64,000 bases of DNA from Galerina marginata (lineage: Eukaryota > Basidiomycota > Agaricomycetes > Agaricales > Galerinaceae), in contig JAECYW010000008.1 in assembly GCA_023014335.1 (NCBI GenBank), forward strand, positions 248,001 to 312,000, written 5' to 3'. Within the stretch, counting starts at the first letter, position 1. The number at the start of each line of letters is the position of its first letter. The translations under genes and the position numbers were made by a program. This document shows positions 23,111 to 35,532 of the stretch, piece by piece. The notes below the pieces were generated by a model. The model was given only the letters and a program-made list of their open reading frames with translations. It ran no database searches and was not told the DNA's origin.

Positions 23111-24160
23111 ATGGTATTGGGAGACTGCTCGAGTGCGAATATCCTCATGAATTTCGCTAGAACAGTGCGGGAAGCTAAATGTCGTCATGGCCGTCAAATC
23201 CCGAGACGGCTTTTTAGAATGCCTGTTTGTCCTTGGCCGCAATTAAAGAATGTCAGATCATGCTGAATCACTGGGCTCCAAATTGTCAGAGGCGGATCGT
23301 GCCCGAAGATGGAAGCCAGAAATGCAACATTCAAAAATTGATGGCCAGTAAACGGAGCATCGGACTCGGAGGCAGCAGTGAAATATACGACAGTGATAAC
23401 AGAAGAAGGGAAGCGGATTTATTCGCAATCTCGGGCTGCACTCTTCTCTGTGATGAGTGAGTTTGTAGCTCGAGATTCAAAATTGACTGTTCCTCATATA
23501 GCTAGGCCTAAGCACACAAGTAATCGGAAGGCGAGGCAGCTTGAGAAACGACAACTTACTCAGCGCTGAAGTGATATCTCTGCCAGTCTCTGCATGCTAT
23601 TCGTTATAGTCAAAATGGTCTAGACTCTAGCAAAGTGTTAGAGTCAAGCCATAGAAGTGACTAGACGCTAGCAGCATAATGGCAGAGAACATCGAGCCTG
23701 AGGCGCTGGAAATGAGTGTTTGATCCCGAGGGTTGAAATAGACTTTTTTGTCGTTAGATCGCGATTAGATCAGCAGGGCGACCAAAACATTGAGAAGAGT
23801 CTGACAGAGATAGGGCAGCTCGTCAGCCCGGTGAGAAGCAAAAGCGAGTAGACTAGGTCTGTGCATCGAGACCCTTTCTAAGAGAAGAAAATGGTACAAC
23901 TGCCAGACGAAAAACGAGGCGCGAAGCATAAGCCTGCTCGGTAATTGTGACATTACCGAGACTTCAGGAGAGTACCTAGTAAGTCAAGTAGGATAAAATA
24001 TTCCGATGCGTAAGTCAAGAAGGGGAGGGAAATTGGTAGAGAATGCCGATGGTCGTTCAGGTCAGGGATGTGGATCAAAAGAGGAAGGATGCTTTAAATA
24101 TCAGGGGACCGGGGTTCGTGCGAACAGCATCAATCGCCATAAATAGCCAGGAATTCCTTT
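23110..24160 (+). repeat. Degenerate repeat cluster, unit 3
   Basis: One ~200-bp monomer (from about 23237), the shared block (23430-23900) and the TATA-bearing module (24046-24155, CGTGCGAACAGCATCAATCG then CCATAAATAG). The pyrimidine-rich block is missing here; R2 copy a and the tetraspan fragment sit upstream instead. Confidence 0.68.
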
Positions 24161-26870
24161 CCTCCCTTTCCCCCTCTGTCAAATTGCAACCCCTCCTTTC
24201 AAATCTCGCCGAACCCCCTAACTCTATAGATTATTTTCTCGCTAGAGTCCTAACCAATTGGGCCGCCAGACCCTCATCCTCCCTCGATTGGGCATTTTCG
24301 CGGTCCTTCAAACCTGACCAACGTATTCTCATCGCCTCATCGTGTCTAGATTTTTTATCATGCACTGAGCGCCGAGGAGATGAAGAGTCTTGTACGAAGG
24401 ACCTCTAGCCTTCTTTATAGTTCCTGATCGATAATCCTTCGTCTCCTTTAAATTTTTTCCTTCACCGAATGGTTTCTACTAACCTATGGTTGATATCCCA
24501 ACCTCGCGCTTATCCATCCGAGTTCATCCCGCTTCTATATAATCGTTGGCTCATCTACCCGACAACCCCTTCTCTATCTCCTCCGTGCACCTTTCGGTAT
24601 ATGTCACTCTCGATGCCTCCCATCGTTCTCATTTTCGTCTAGTCCTCTTCAATGCCATCCCAATCGATCTCGAATGAGGCATACCCTCCTGTTGCATCGC
24701 ATATCGACATCCCTGGAGTGAACCACTGCCTGTCTGATATCATATATGTATCATTCGAGGTGCCTTAAGCGATGTACATGGATGCAAAAAACGGTGCGAC
24801 AGGGATTCCTAGTCTTGGTTTCTCAGATTGTAGATATAAACAGATCCTAATCGCTCTCCGGCTGATTGCTACCCATTTCTTTCTCGGTCCTCCAGGATTT
24901 ATCCACTTTCTTTCGTCGCGGCATTGCTTCTAAGCCTTTGGTCACAGACTCACTGGTTTAGCACTTGGCGCAAATGATATTGGAAGGCGAATCTTGGAGG
25001 ACCTTCAGTCATCTTAATGGTTCCTAATCTGAATCCTTCATCTTTTTCAATCGTTCTTAACGGAATAACCCCTTCATCAAATAATTTTTATTAGTCTCTA
25101 TTCGATATCCCAACCTGGCGATACTACCTCTGTGCCACATAAATCCCACTCGTCTACAATCGACGCCTCATCTACCCGCCAAAACCTTTTTCTTTCTATG
25201 CTCGTTTCGGTATCGTCATGGCGTTCGATGTGCCTTAAGAGATGCATATTTAGGTATGACAGGCAGGATGCTCCGTCCTCGCTCCTTAAATTGTGGATGG
25301 AACAGATTGGACAGAGTATCGGTAATAACAGAGCGGGAAGTAGGTGCCAATGGTATTAGGAGGGCATTCAATTAGTCTCGTGAATCTGGAAGTCAAATTT
25401 CGTCGTGTTATATCCTTGCCATCAAAATCCCGACATAGTTTCCTGTTGAATGTATGCTACTTTGGCCGCAATTCCAGGTTCCAGAGATGAATCGCATCTG
25501 AAGACGAAGTTTGTCGAATTCTGCGGGCGACTGCATATTGCGCCGGCGGGTGGAGGTGTTCTTTTGGCCGGAAGGAAGGGCAGAAATGTAGCACCCGAAA
25601 TTGACGGCCAGTAAACGGAGCATCTTGGGAGACAGTGAGGTGTATAGGTGTGGTGGTAAAAAGGAGAAGGAAATGGGTCATTCGCGTGCTATTCCATCTT
25701 GGCCGCAATTAAGAACTGGAAAATAACTTCATCACTGGGCTCTAAATCGTCAGAGGCGGATTGCACCTGAAAATGGAGGCCAGAAATGTAGCAGCCAATA
25801 ATTGACGGCCAGTAAAGGGAGCACCACGGGATGTAGGGACATAGACGACAGCGGGAATAGGAGAAGGAAAACGGATTATTCGCGTGTCGTCCTGTCATGG
25901 CCGCAAGTACGGATTACAAATTGCAGTCATCACTGGGCTCTAAATCGTCTGAAGCGGGTTGCCTCTGGAGATGGAGACCAGAAATGTAGCAGCCAATAAT
26001 TACGGCCAGTAAAGAAGCATCGGAAGAAGCAGTGAAGTATATGATAGTGATAAGACAAAACGGGAAAGGGTAATTCGCATGCCGTCACTTGGATATGAAG
26101 AAGGCGTAGATTCCCCATCTTGGGATGCAATCTGTTGTGTGTTATGAGTGATCATGAGTTTGTAGCTCGAGATTTAAACTATACTGTTCCTCATAGCTGG
26201 GGGTCAGCACGCAAGTAATCGGAAGGCAAGGCGGATTCGGAGACGATGAGGTTGAACGTACTCAGCATCCAAGTGATGTCTCTGCCATTTTTGCATGGTG
26301 TTTGCTCGGTATTCATAGTCACAATAGTTTAGACTCTATTCAAGCGTTAGAATCAAGCCAGAAAGGTGACTAAGCACCAGCAGCACAACGGCAGAGAACA
26401 TTGAGGCGCTGATGAGTGTCCGATGATGATCCAGATTTGACATTGAATTTTTTATCATTAGATCGCGATTAGATAAGTTGCACGACCAAAACATGCTGGT
26501 GGTAGTCTGAGGAAGATAGGACACCAAAACAGAGGCACAAAGAACGAGATTAGGTCTGCGCATTGAGATTCTTTCCAAGAGACGGAAAAGAGGACAACCG
26601 CTAGACGAAGAACGACAGAAGTTTCGGGCGAGATCGCGACCACGCACAGATTCACGAGATAACTAGTAAGTCGAGTAAGGATACAGAGATTGCCGATTCG
26701 AAAATTCCGAAGTGTAAGGGTAAGACGCGAAGAAAATTGGTACTATAGGAATGGTCGATGGTGGTTTGGGTCAGGGACGTGTGACGCGTGACGAGGAGGC
26801 AATCTAAATATCAGGGGACCGTGCGAACATCCGCAATCGCCATAAATAGCCGTCAATTTCATTTCCTCCC
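24160..26870 (+). repeat. Degenerate repeat cluster, unit 4
   Basis: Starts with a C-rich stretch and a pyrimidine-rich block (24480-24780), a partly repeated version of it (25040-25260), three ~200-bp monomers starting at about 25459, 25699 and 25901, the shared block (26090-26600) and the TATA-bearing module (26757-26865). No intact gene is present. Confidence 0.68.
25459..26090 (+). repeat. Three tandem ~200-240-bp monomers
   Basis: Each begins (T)TGGCCGCAA and carries GGGCTCTAAATCGTC or a variant, GCCAGAAATGTAGCA and ACGGCCAGTAAA. They are homologous to the pair at 19563-19970. The minus strand of each reads CYISGLHFQ or a close variant, which may be a relic exon. Confidence 0.78.
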
Positions 26871-28600
26871 TTTCTTTCCCTTCCTTCGTCTCCTCCACTC
26901 TTTCTTGTCACTGCCGCTCTTGGCCCTCTTCTCAACCGTTTAAAGTCTCCTCAGGTATCCCGCGATATTTATGCCATCTTCCAAACGGGTCTATCAAAGT
27001 TCAGAATCAAACTGAATCCTGATTTCACGATGAGGTTTTCGAAGTGCGTACTAGGTCTCTTACCACCGATTCTTCGTCTTCTAATTTTCTCTCAGTTACT
27101 CCAAACCAACATCTAAAAGAGAGACGGGAACGATAGGATGTCATCGCGTTCTCTGGATGTTTTTGCCTTGAGATTGTCCTCGACGACGGCTGTTGGTTCA
27201 ATTGCTGGCTGTGCTTTTAGTCTCAGCGAAATCGACGCGACCTGACGCGTTAGGCCACCCAAAGACCAACCAGTGGTCACCCATGGTCCCATGTTTGCAG
27301 GTCTCACCATTTCGACGCGTCTCTTAGCCTGTACCCACTTCATCGTTTCTGGTCGTTGTTGCCTCGCAAACAGGCACGAAGGTGGAAGGCGCCGAGAAGG
27401 AGTTGATTTCCGGGTCCATCTGTGGATGTATGCGGGTCGTGAACTTTCGCTAGGTATTTTTGTCTATGTACGTGACGATAATTCTCCTTCTACTGATGCT
27501 CATGTGCTAAATTTCCTCAGATACGCTTCAACAACCTGTCGACACCGACATTTGGCTCAATAAAACCTGCAAGATATCATCATACGTCCGCTCATTTCAT
27601 TATCCCCAGCTCTTCATCTGACGTGCACATTTCTTCAGGTCGCAGTCCACCGAATTCTCCCGCTTGACGATGGAAGGAGGCGAGATGGGCTGTTTTTCGG
27701 CTCCGGCTGTGGGTATATGCGGGTCATTGGCTGTTGCTAGGTATGTTTGTATATTTGCGTGGCGATATTTTTTAGCTGACGCTCATGTATATTACCCCAG
27801 CTATACTTCAAAAATTCGTCGTCACCAGGTTCAGGCTCAATTGTGGACGAAATCATCGACCATCGTAGGTCTGTCCTTTTCAGTATCTCTGTCAGACGTG
27901 CTCATCAACTCTTTGGGTTTCCAGCATCCACTTCGTAGGCCATGTATCCAAGCCCATCATTCAACCCCTTCCTGGCCTTATGAGCCACGCTGCCGTGCTG
28001 GCAAGATTAGCCATAGCGGTACCTGAGTCAACGATACTCTCTACCTTAGAGTGGTCGCCACCCTCTGCCCGTGCACACCCGCGGATCATCGACCAACATC
28101 AGGCTCAAATTCGGGTCCAATGTCGTACGAATCTCTTATTTTCTGTCCTCTCTACCCAGGTTTTAACCTCCTTTCTTCTTCGCTTTTAGGCAACGTCCTA
28201 ATCGTCGACATTTGAGTTTCAGCCCATGTCCACATTGACGCCTGTTCGGTCTTTCCTGGAGTTATCATCGTATGCCCTGTCCTCATATCCATCTTTACCT
28301 CGGGATTACTGACCATACGTACTTCTTAGAATTATTGTAATTGTGACCCCTTTGCGATCGAACCGACTGTGAGCCAATGTTCGTGGATCGCGTGCTGGGT
28401 GTTATGACCAACGTCGTTCGCGTGCATTCCGCAGGCCAGCAGCGTAGAAGGAGCAAGGTCGTGGCAAGGGCTGGCAAGAGCGTTGAGTTTATAAGCAGCG
28501 TTGGTTCATCTAATGTTACAATGGTATGTTCTGTTTAATTTCTGCTTCAGAGGATGATGTATAATTCTTTTTTGTTCGTTCCTTCAGCCAGAGTTGGAGG
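26870..28600 (+). repeat. Gene-like repeat R2, copy b
   Basis: Second copy of the R2 segment, directly after a TATA-bearing module at about 26818-26865. It keeps the GTGGATGTATGCGGGTCG landmark (27421) and the CACTTCGTAGGC landmark (27931). Frames are broken by stops; no product is proposed. Confidence 0.6.
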
Positions 28601-28639
28601 TTAGAGTAACAAGCAACACAACTTCATCTACTTGCTCGA

Positions 28640-30330
28640 ATGGAGGCCTTAACTACGAGAATCTGCCAAGACCACTGCGGAGAACAGCATTCTCGCACCC
28701 ATGATCGGGTTCTTGAGATCTTGAGGTTCGTGCTAGGTTTCTTTCCACTGATTCTTCGCCCGCCAATTTCCTTTCAGGCGTTCAGGGCCTGCTTCGGAAT
28801 AGGTGTACGACTACGATTGGTAATACCCGCATTTTGAATGCTTGAACCCGTCGACTCGATTGCGGGCAGTGCTTAAGCTCAGCGTAGGACCGACCAACCA
28901 TCCCCTTCGTCCTACTTTCGCAAGTTTCACCACTTCGACGCGTCTATAGCCTGTATTCGCTTCGTCATTTCTCGTCATTGACGCTTCGAAAACGGACTTG
29001 ACGATGAATGGAGGCCAGGAGGGTTTTCTCTTTTGGCGGCTGCTCGTGTACTGGACGCCCCAGATATGCTTTACCAACCTGTCGTACCAACATCAAGGTC
29101 GAAATTATGCAAGATATCATCGTACGTCTGTCCAGTTTTAACCCCCAGTCTGACGAGCTCATTTCTTCACGCATTCAGTACCCACTTCCTAAAGAACAGC
29201 CCGCCATCCAACCCCGTCCACGCCTTATGAGATGCATTTGTTAGAACACCCGCAATGACTTCAGCATTACCATCATGGGCTTTGGTGCGCATTCGCCTTC
29301 TTTTTATCGAACTTGTCAACGTCGCTCATATCTCTCTTTCACGATTAGATCGGACGACCATCAAACCTGCGCCAACCCCGGCCTTTCGCGCGCCCATAGC
29401 GTTTTTTGACGAACATAAAAAACTACAAGCATTGGCATGACCGCCTTCTTCACCTGCCAACCGGGCACATCGCCACCGGAACCAGCAATAGCTTAGGACA
29501 GTCACCGCCTCTGCCCATCCACGGGTCATCAACTAACGTCAGGATCGAAGTCGGTGTTCGATGGGTTCAATGTCGTATGGATCTTTCCTCCTCTCTCCTT
29601 TCTACCTTGTGACAGTGTGACTAACCTTCGTCTAAGTTTTCATCGTCTTTAGGCAACTTGATTATAATCGATGTTTACGTTTCAATCCGTATCCACCTTT
29701 ACCCAACTGCGATGCTTATTCCATGGATATCTTATCATCGTATGCCATTTCTCATTCTTGACCTCACTTTTGGCCGAACATGCGTACTTTCTAAGAGTTT
29801 CGGAAAACCACCTCGCAGAGAAGGACTTCAACAGCCGTGTTTGTAAGCACCGCGGAGCCATCTAGCGTTGTTGAAGCTATTGTACGTTTTCTTTGTTATT
29901 GGCTTTGGAGCATGATATGTCATTATTTTCTGTTTATTCCTTCAGTCGAGGTCGGAGGTCAGAGTCGTACGCCGCACGGCTTCATCCACCCATCCTCGAC
30001 GACGACAAGGAACTAGAAAGCTCAGGATAACCCGGCCGAGTGATGGCCCCAGTCACGACAGTTTACCGAGACCACTGCGAAGACCACTGGCAACATTCAC
30101 ATACGCGCTTTAGTACCAGGCCAAACCACCCTGACTTCGCCCACATATTTTATGGAGGTTCGTCAGAAAATTTACTTGCGTTGGGTACAAGTTGGGAGCC
30201 TCGGAGTATAGATGTGTTTCGGATCCCCCGCAACCCGATTGGTATCTTTTGTTTTCTTTCGTTAGAAGTTACGCTCGCACTACGCCTATCTAATATTCTC
30301 CAACCAACAGCTGAGGAACGGGACGATTAA
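28640..30330 (+). repeat. Gene-like repeat R2, copy c
   Basis: Third copy, head to tail with copy b. Its end runs into the 3' flank of the tetraspan-like gene, as copy a does with the fragment at 22721. A frame beginning MEALTTRICQDHCGEQHS at 28640 is open for 65 codons only. Confidence 0.58.
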
Positions 30331-30498
30331 ATGTAGAACTACCTCCACGCCCAGTGGAGACATCGTTCCTGTAATTATAATATCTAAATAGCGAGAAAAT
30401 ATGCATGGGTAGTGCCAGAAAAGAAAATGGATCAAATCCTCATCGCGGTATCATTTCGTCATCTTGAGTCTCCTCTGGCTCAAGCTATATATCGTCCA

Positions 30499-31566
30499 CT
30501 ATATTGGCCGCCCTGCTCCCTCTCGCATGACAATAGGTGTGCCTTCGGACGTCTCGGTGTTATTCTCGGAGAGATTCTTAGGCATTGGGCCAAACTCGGC
30601 GTCGTAGGCGGCAGCGATAAACATAAGTATCGTGCTTTGAAGTGAAGGGCATCAGGTATGTGAATACGTCGAGGATTTGAGCTAGAAGTGACTGACCTAG
30701 CCGCAGTACAGACAAACGTGATCCACAAGAGCACAAGCCAGGCGATATTTTGTGCCCAATGTGAGTATACTGCGAGTCCTGTTAGCTTTAGATGCATTGA
30801 ATGAATAACGAGTTCGTACGCACCTAACGGAGGCCGAAAATAGACTTCAACAAGGTGCGCTTTACTTCCTTCGTCGACGCCGCTGATAAAAGCCTGGTGG
30901 CTCGTAATCACTATCTACAGTCGGGTTGAATGTTAGAACGAACGAAATACCGAGACAATAAAAAGATACTTACCGTGCTCACAATAGCCGCAACTCCGAC
31001 CCCTGCAGTGATAACCACCGCCAAAGCCTTCTTCGCGAGGGTATACCACCTCGGATAAGTCCGCGCAGGCCAGAAAAGGAGGAAGAAGAAGTCGGCGCCG
31101 AATATGGTGGCCACCAACACGCAGAAAACGATGGTGGTGATCGCGGCGGCGATGATATCGTGGTTGTGGAGAGATGCAGGTGTTGCGGATACCGAGGTGG
31201 AGAAGTTGTGGATGTTTTCGTGGAGGGAGTCGTATTTTGATAGAGAGTAGGTAGCGGTGCACTAAGTGAACATTGTGAGACATGGTGGAGGTGAAGATGG
31301 ATGACGATACACACCTCAGCGGCAAGACCGATTAGCATTGCTAGCTAAATACTAGAGTTAATATAGAGGCGCAGTGGTCTGAAAAAAATTGTTACTTGGT
31401 ATACGACTGTGGCCAGATATCGTTAGGGAGACGAGATTGAACAAAACAGTAATGGGACGTACTGAAGCGCTCCTTTCTGAGATGCCATCGCCTATCGAAC
31501 ATCTTCTTGTGTCCAAATGCGCTCCACGACATTTCCGATAAGTCAAAGCCCCATATCACGGCCATA
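30499..31566 (-). CDS. Tetraspan-like membrane protein, function unknown
   Basis: The exons join into a protein starting MAVIWGFDLSEMSWSAFGHK, then MFDRRWHLRKERFIVYQ, LAMLIGLAAE, CTATYSLSKYDSLHENIHNF. Membrane segments are IIAAAITTIVFCVLVATIF, GADFFFLLFWP, ALAVVITAGVGVAAIVSTV and an exon with HWAQNIAWLVLLWITFVCTA. The last exon reads STILMFIAAAYDAEFGPMPK and ends REGAGRPI with TAG at 30499-30501. Introns have GTACGT, GTAACA, GTGTGT, GTAAGT, GTGCGT and GTCAGT donors. The layout suggests four to five helices and a polar C-terminal tail. I recall similar uncharacterised proteins in other mushrooms but no assigned role. A decayed copy of its 3' end is at 22721-23110. Confidence 0.75.
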
Positions 31567-32106
31567 TTCGCGAGTGAGTGGATAAGAACTGAGTACGGGA
31601 GAAGAAGGAGTCAAGTGGTCTCAAGTCGAATTTTTGCCGAAGCTTCTAGTTGTGAGCGAGGTCTTACTACCTCGCCGTTCCGTTTGTGAGCGTAGGGTTA
31701 TAAGGCATCCTGGAGAATGGAGTCGAGCTTTGTTATCGTGCTCCGTTGGAGCTTAGACGACGGTGGTGATGCAGTGGTCCAAGTCAAGCTGTCAGAACTA
31801 AATTTGTGCCTACCACGTGTTCTTGATGTCATGTTTCTCACGAGCATGAGGGCGGCTGATTAAGAAAGTGGCTAAAAGCGGACTGCCTCCATGCAAAGCC
31901 TTACAAGTTCACTGTTTCTTCTTTCTTTCCGGCGTTATTGAGCAGTAGTATAGATGTATGTGCCCAACGCTCCAGGAATTTTTGGGACTGAGCCTATTAC
32001 CAGCGTCAAACTTGGGTTTTTAAATTTTGACTGATAGCAACAGAGATGACGCGCGCTTGAAGGACATTGTTCTAGTAAAAAGGTGTCGACTCGAGGTCGA
32101 GCCCAA

Positions 32107-34378
32107 CTATCCGAAATGGAGGATCTCGATTCCATCGATGTTGCCCGAGTCATTAATCTGAAAAAGAGGTATCAGTTACTTGATCGACCTCGAGAGTCGA
32201 AATCGCAGCCATGAGTAGAAACTCATTACACGTCACTCACCTTCAGCCCAATAACCCTCTCCTCATCCAAAAGCACCCCGTCAAATGTATATCGTGCCTC
32301 CGAAATGCACCCCACGTACGGCAGTGCCCCTCCCACGGGTTCAGCGAATATAGTAGTCGGCTGGACTTCTTCCATCTCGGTGCTGGCCCAGATACCGTTT
32401 AGCGTAGACGGTGGTTGCCATTGAGTTGGAACTGGCGCACTGGAGAGGATTGGTGGCATAAGTTTTAAAAAATCGCTAGAAAACGTCTAGAAAAAATGTA
32501 CAGTACGTACTTTGAATCCACACTTACTTCAGACTCTAAATCCGAATCCGAATCCGTCACCCATTCGTCGTCCTTGTTGTCGGCTTCCACAGTTTCGATA
32601 TTATTCTGGCTCACCCAAATTTCCTGCGCCAGCGCATTCAGCGTCGTCGATGGTCCCGTCTCGGAGATACCATTTTTTCGAAGCCTGAGCGCAAGCGCTT
32701 TCAACTTGACGTAAGAGGGAGATTGGGTCTTGGTAGCGGCGGTGGCAGGCTGTCCAGCTTGTGCTGCGCTGTCCACCTCCATCTCCGCCGTCTCGCCCTC
32801 CCGATCTGCGTGATACTTCTTCAGCTTCCTTACGTTTTCCTCGTTGAAGTCCAATACGTAAATTGGAAAACTAGGTCCGGACCAATCCTGTGGCATGAGG
32901 ACGTAGCGCTGGCCGGCTGTGGTGGTAATCCAGCCGTCAGAATAGCCAGCGGTGTTGAACCAGCGCGTGATGGGCGGACCCCAATTTGCCCATGGGACGA
33001 TGTCTTGGTCCATTTCCATCTCCATGGTCATCCCATCATAGTTATCCTCGCTGTTGTCCTTCAAGTTGGCGTACTTATCAGCCAAATCACAGAGTGCATT
33101 TCTATGCACCACGAAAGTAAGTCCGTGCTTTGGCTCAACACTCGTCGTTAGCCCATCTTCGGTGTGAACGGAAAACGTGAGTACGGAAATACGGAGGACG
33201 AAAAGGCAGATAGCATCTTCAGCGCTCGCCACGAAGGCACGCGTCGGGTATGATCCGGGTTTGGAACTGGCATAGTCACCATGCTGGCCGGACTTTCTCA
33301 AGCGGGAAGCAGCTTCAATGGGGCTAGGCTCCGAGCGACAAGCTATTTCATTCAGCTCATCGCCTTCCGGAAGTGCTGGGAGGCCTAACCTAAGGACTGG
33401 GGTTGGATGAGCGGTTGTATGAGAGAGCGGGATGCGGAAGACGTCGAGAGTTTTGTTATGTTTATTTGGGAGTAGCATGAGGTGTTCTGTGAGGAATAAA
33501 ATGTCCAGGTAGCTTGCTCGTGGTGCTTGGAAGTTCTAAACGGTCCATGTTGAGAGAAAAAATAAATTGGAATTAAACAAAAGGTTGTAGCAGTATTAGG
33601 TTCGGCTTACCGTTTTGAGCACGCCTGTCTGCCAATCGTAGATGAGGACTTGATCATTGGGGCGCTTCTCAAATGAGAGTATAAGGACGAGGTTACTGCC
33701 TATAATCTCGATGCCAACGGTGGGATCGTTCCACTTGGCCGTCATGACACGGATGCAACTTTCTTGCGCCTGAGGGTGTGAGTTTCCGGTAGAGAGTTCG
33801 AGAAGATCAAGGGCTATCTTGTAAGTTTTCGGACCATTGGAGCTATCTCTCCGAGATTTCCTGGATGTCGATCAGATCTTAGAACGCAGGCGATGGAACT
33901 GATCTTACGCAGTGATGAGTACAAGCAAATCGTGCTCGTAAATGCATGGTCCAACGGCGACGATCGTCTTCTCTGACTTAATCGTCTTCCAGACTACATC
34001 TTCGTCTTCCTTGCTCGGTAGCCTAAAATAGTGGACCTTCTTTCGCTTCGAGTCAATGACGAAGTAGAAACCACCCGTATGAAGAGATGCTCCGTGATTT
34101 TTATAGGGAATTGGTACTGATTTGGAAAATCCAGGCCGCGCCAAAGCCCAGGCCTTCTGCGCCGTTTGAAGAGCCTGAAGTTTCAGCGCCTTAGGAAGGT
34201 TGGAATGCACGTTGTTCTTTGCTTTGGCTGAGGCAAGGGCAGCTGCGTACTGCAGCTCTAAGGAATCGCGCACGATGTTGTCGAAGTGCTTGGTACTGAG
34301 CCGACATGCGAGAAGATCCTGGGGCTTGAGCTGCAGGAGGATACGCACAGTAACATCTAGCGGTAGTTTAAGAAACAT
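32107..34378 (-). CDS. F-box protein
   Basis: Starts MFLKLPLDVTVRILLQLKPQ and continues DLLACRLSTKHFDNIVRDSL, a typical F-box, which in SCF ubiquitin ligases binds SKP1. The rest resembles the long C-terminal region of agaricomycete F-box proteins: GFYFVIDSKRKKVHYFRLPS, SNLVLILSFEKRPNDQVLIY, LMLLPNKHNKTLDVFRIPLS, PWANWGPPITRWFNTAGYSD, RYVLMPQDWSGPSFPIYVLD, ending DGIEILHFG with TAG at 32107-32109. Five exons: 34378-33909, 33860-33611, 33535-32511, 32475-32242, 32157-32107; all junctions keep frame. The substrate cannot be told from sequence. A 1.05-kb TIR element begins about 100 bp upstream of the start codon. Confidence 0.86.
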
Positions 34379-34478
34379 GTTGTTGAAGGTGCGTTGGTGA
34401 TGACGGGAAACTGTAAGAGCATTCGGTGGACATTTGTTTGGCCCGCAGAAATCGGTACACCGGTCGATCTTAGTTTTT

Positions 34479-35532
34479 ATATGGCACATATACTGTGCAA
34501 TAAATGAGACCATATTTTTTACACAGGTCGTCGGCATATCCACACAGGTTGTCTTGCTAGATGCAGTATTTACGGAGGTTTGAAGAATGATACACATTTT
34601 ATTCACAAGTAGTATATTTTTCAAATTTACACAGGTTCACCCGATTGTAAGTTTTTTTGCAGGTTACAAGCTGAAAATTAACTTTACTCAACGCCACTCT
34701 GCGCGCTCCAAACCCCGTTATGCCGATTTTGCAATAGGCGCCGTGCCGAACATGGCATTCTCCGGCGACCGCTTTACAGAGGCGGTTTGCAAAATCCCCC
34801 TACTTAGCCCATTTCGCTTTAGTCAATCTTTCCATGCGCCACACTCCATTATTTATCAGGAAATTGCAAAGTTCGCCTCTTCCCAAAATTACTTCGGCCC
34901 CAACTCCTCCTCATTCCTATTTTTTGTCTCCCAAAAATCCCTCCACTGTAGTTTCTTATTCTATAGAGTCATAACGGACATTCCGGCTTCACGAGCTTTT
35001 CCACCTTCTGTTAAGTACATTATTTCTTGTTATTCCCCTTCATCCAGCTCATTGCGGGTCGCATTTCTTATTTCCCATTCACATTCCTTTTCATTTTAAT
35101 TTCTTATTCAATTTCTGGCACTTTCTACGCTATTTAAACACTCCTGTATTACCTTTGATGAATTACGTTCTCGAATTCCTCTCACAGATGTATCTGAGGC
35201 TCGTCCTCAAGCTGCCTCGCTCTCGAACTTCGTCTTCAGCCGGCTCCATTGTTTATGGCCTCGCCATCGCTCTAGACTTCGTACCTCAGCCTTCGACCTT
35301 GTTTTGTACTTTAAGTTCGGCCAAGCCTGTGTAATATTTGAGAAATATCACCTGCGCAAAGATTTTCGTCATGCAAACCTGTGTAAAATAAAATATTCAA
35401 CCTGTGTTCCACATAAAGTTCTCTGGAAGTAACCTGTGTAAATACTGCACTCAGTGGGACGACCTGTGCAAATGTTCCATTCACTTGTGTATAAAATGTG
35501 CTTCGATTTATTGCACACTATATGTGCCATAT
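34479..35532. mobile_element. Non-autonomous DNA transposon with inverted subterminal arrays
   Basis: The ends are inverted copies: ATATGGCACATATACTGTGC then AATAAAT at the left, and the complement of ATATGGCACATATAGTGTGC then AATAAAT at the right. Just inside, TTTACACAGGT-type repeats (about 34516, 34535, 34620 and variants) point inward from the left, and at least five ACCTGTG(T/C)AAA-type repeats (about 35327-35475) mirror them on the right. Such subterminal arrays are typical of transposase-binding ends of DNA transposons. No transposase is encoded in 1,054 bp. The target duplication is not clear: a TA is possible, so the superfamily is left open. It occupies the promoter region of the F-box gene. 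Confidence 0.82.

Noticed and set aside
19563..26090. ~200-bp repeats as a CRISPR array
   Set aside because: The repeat units are long, divergent and without conserved short repeats separated by spacers; the genome is eukaryotic.
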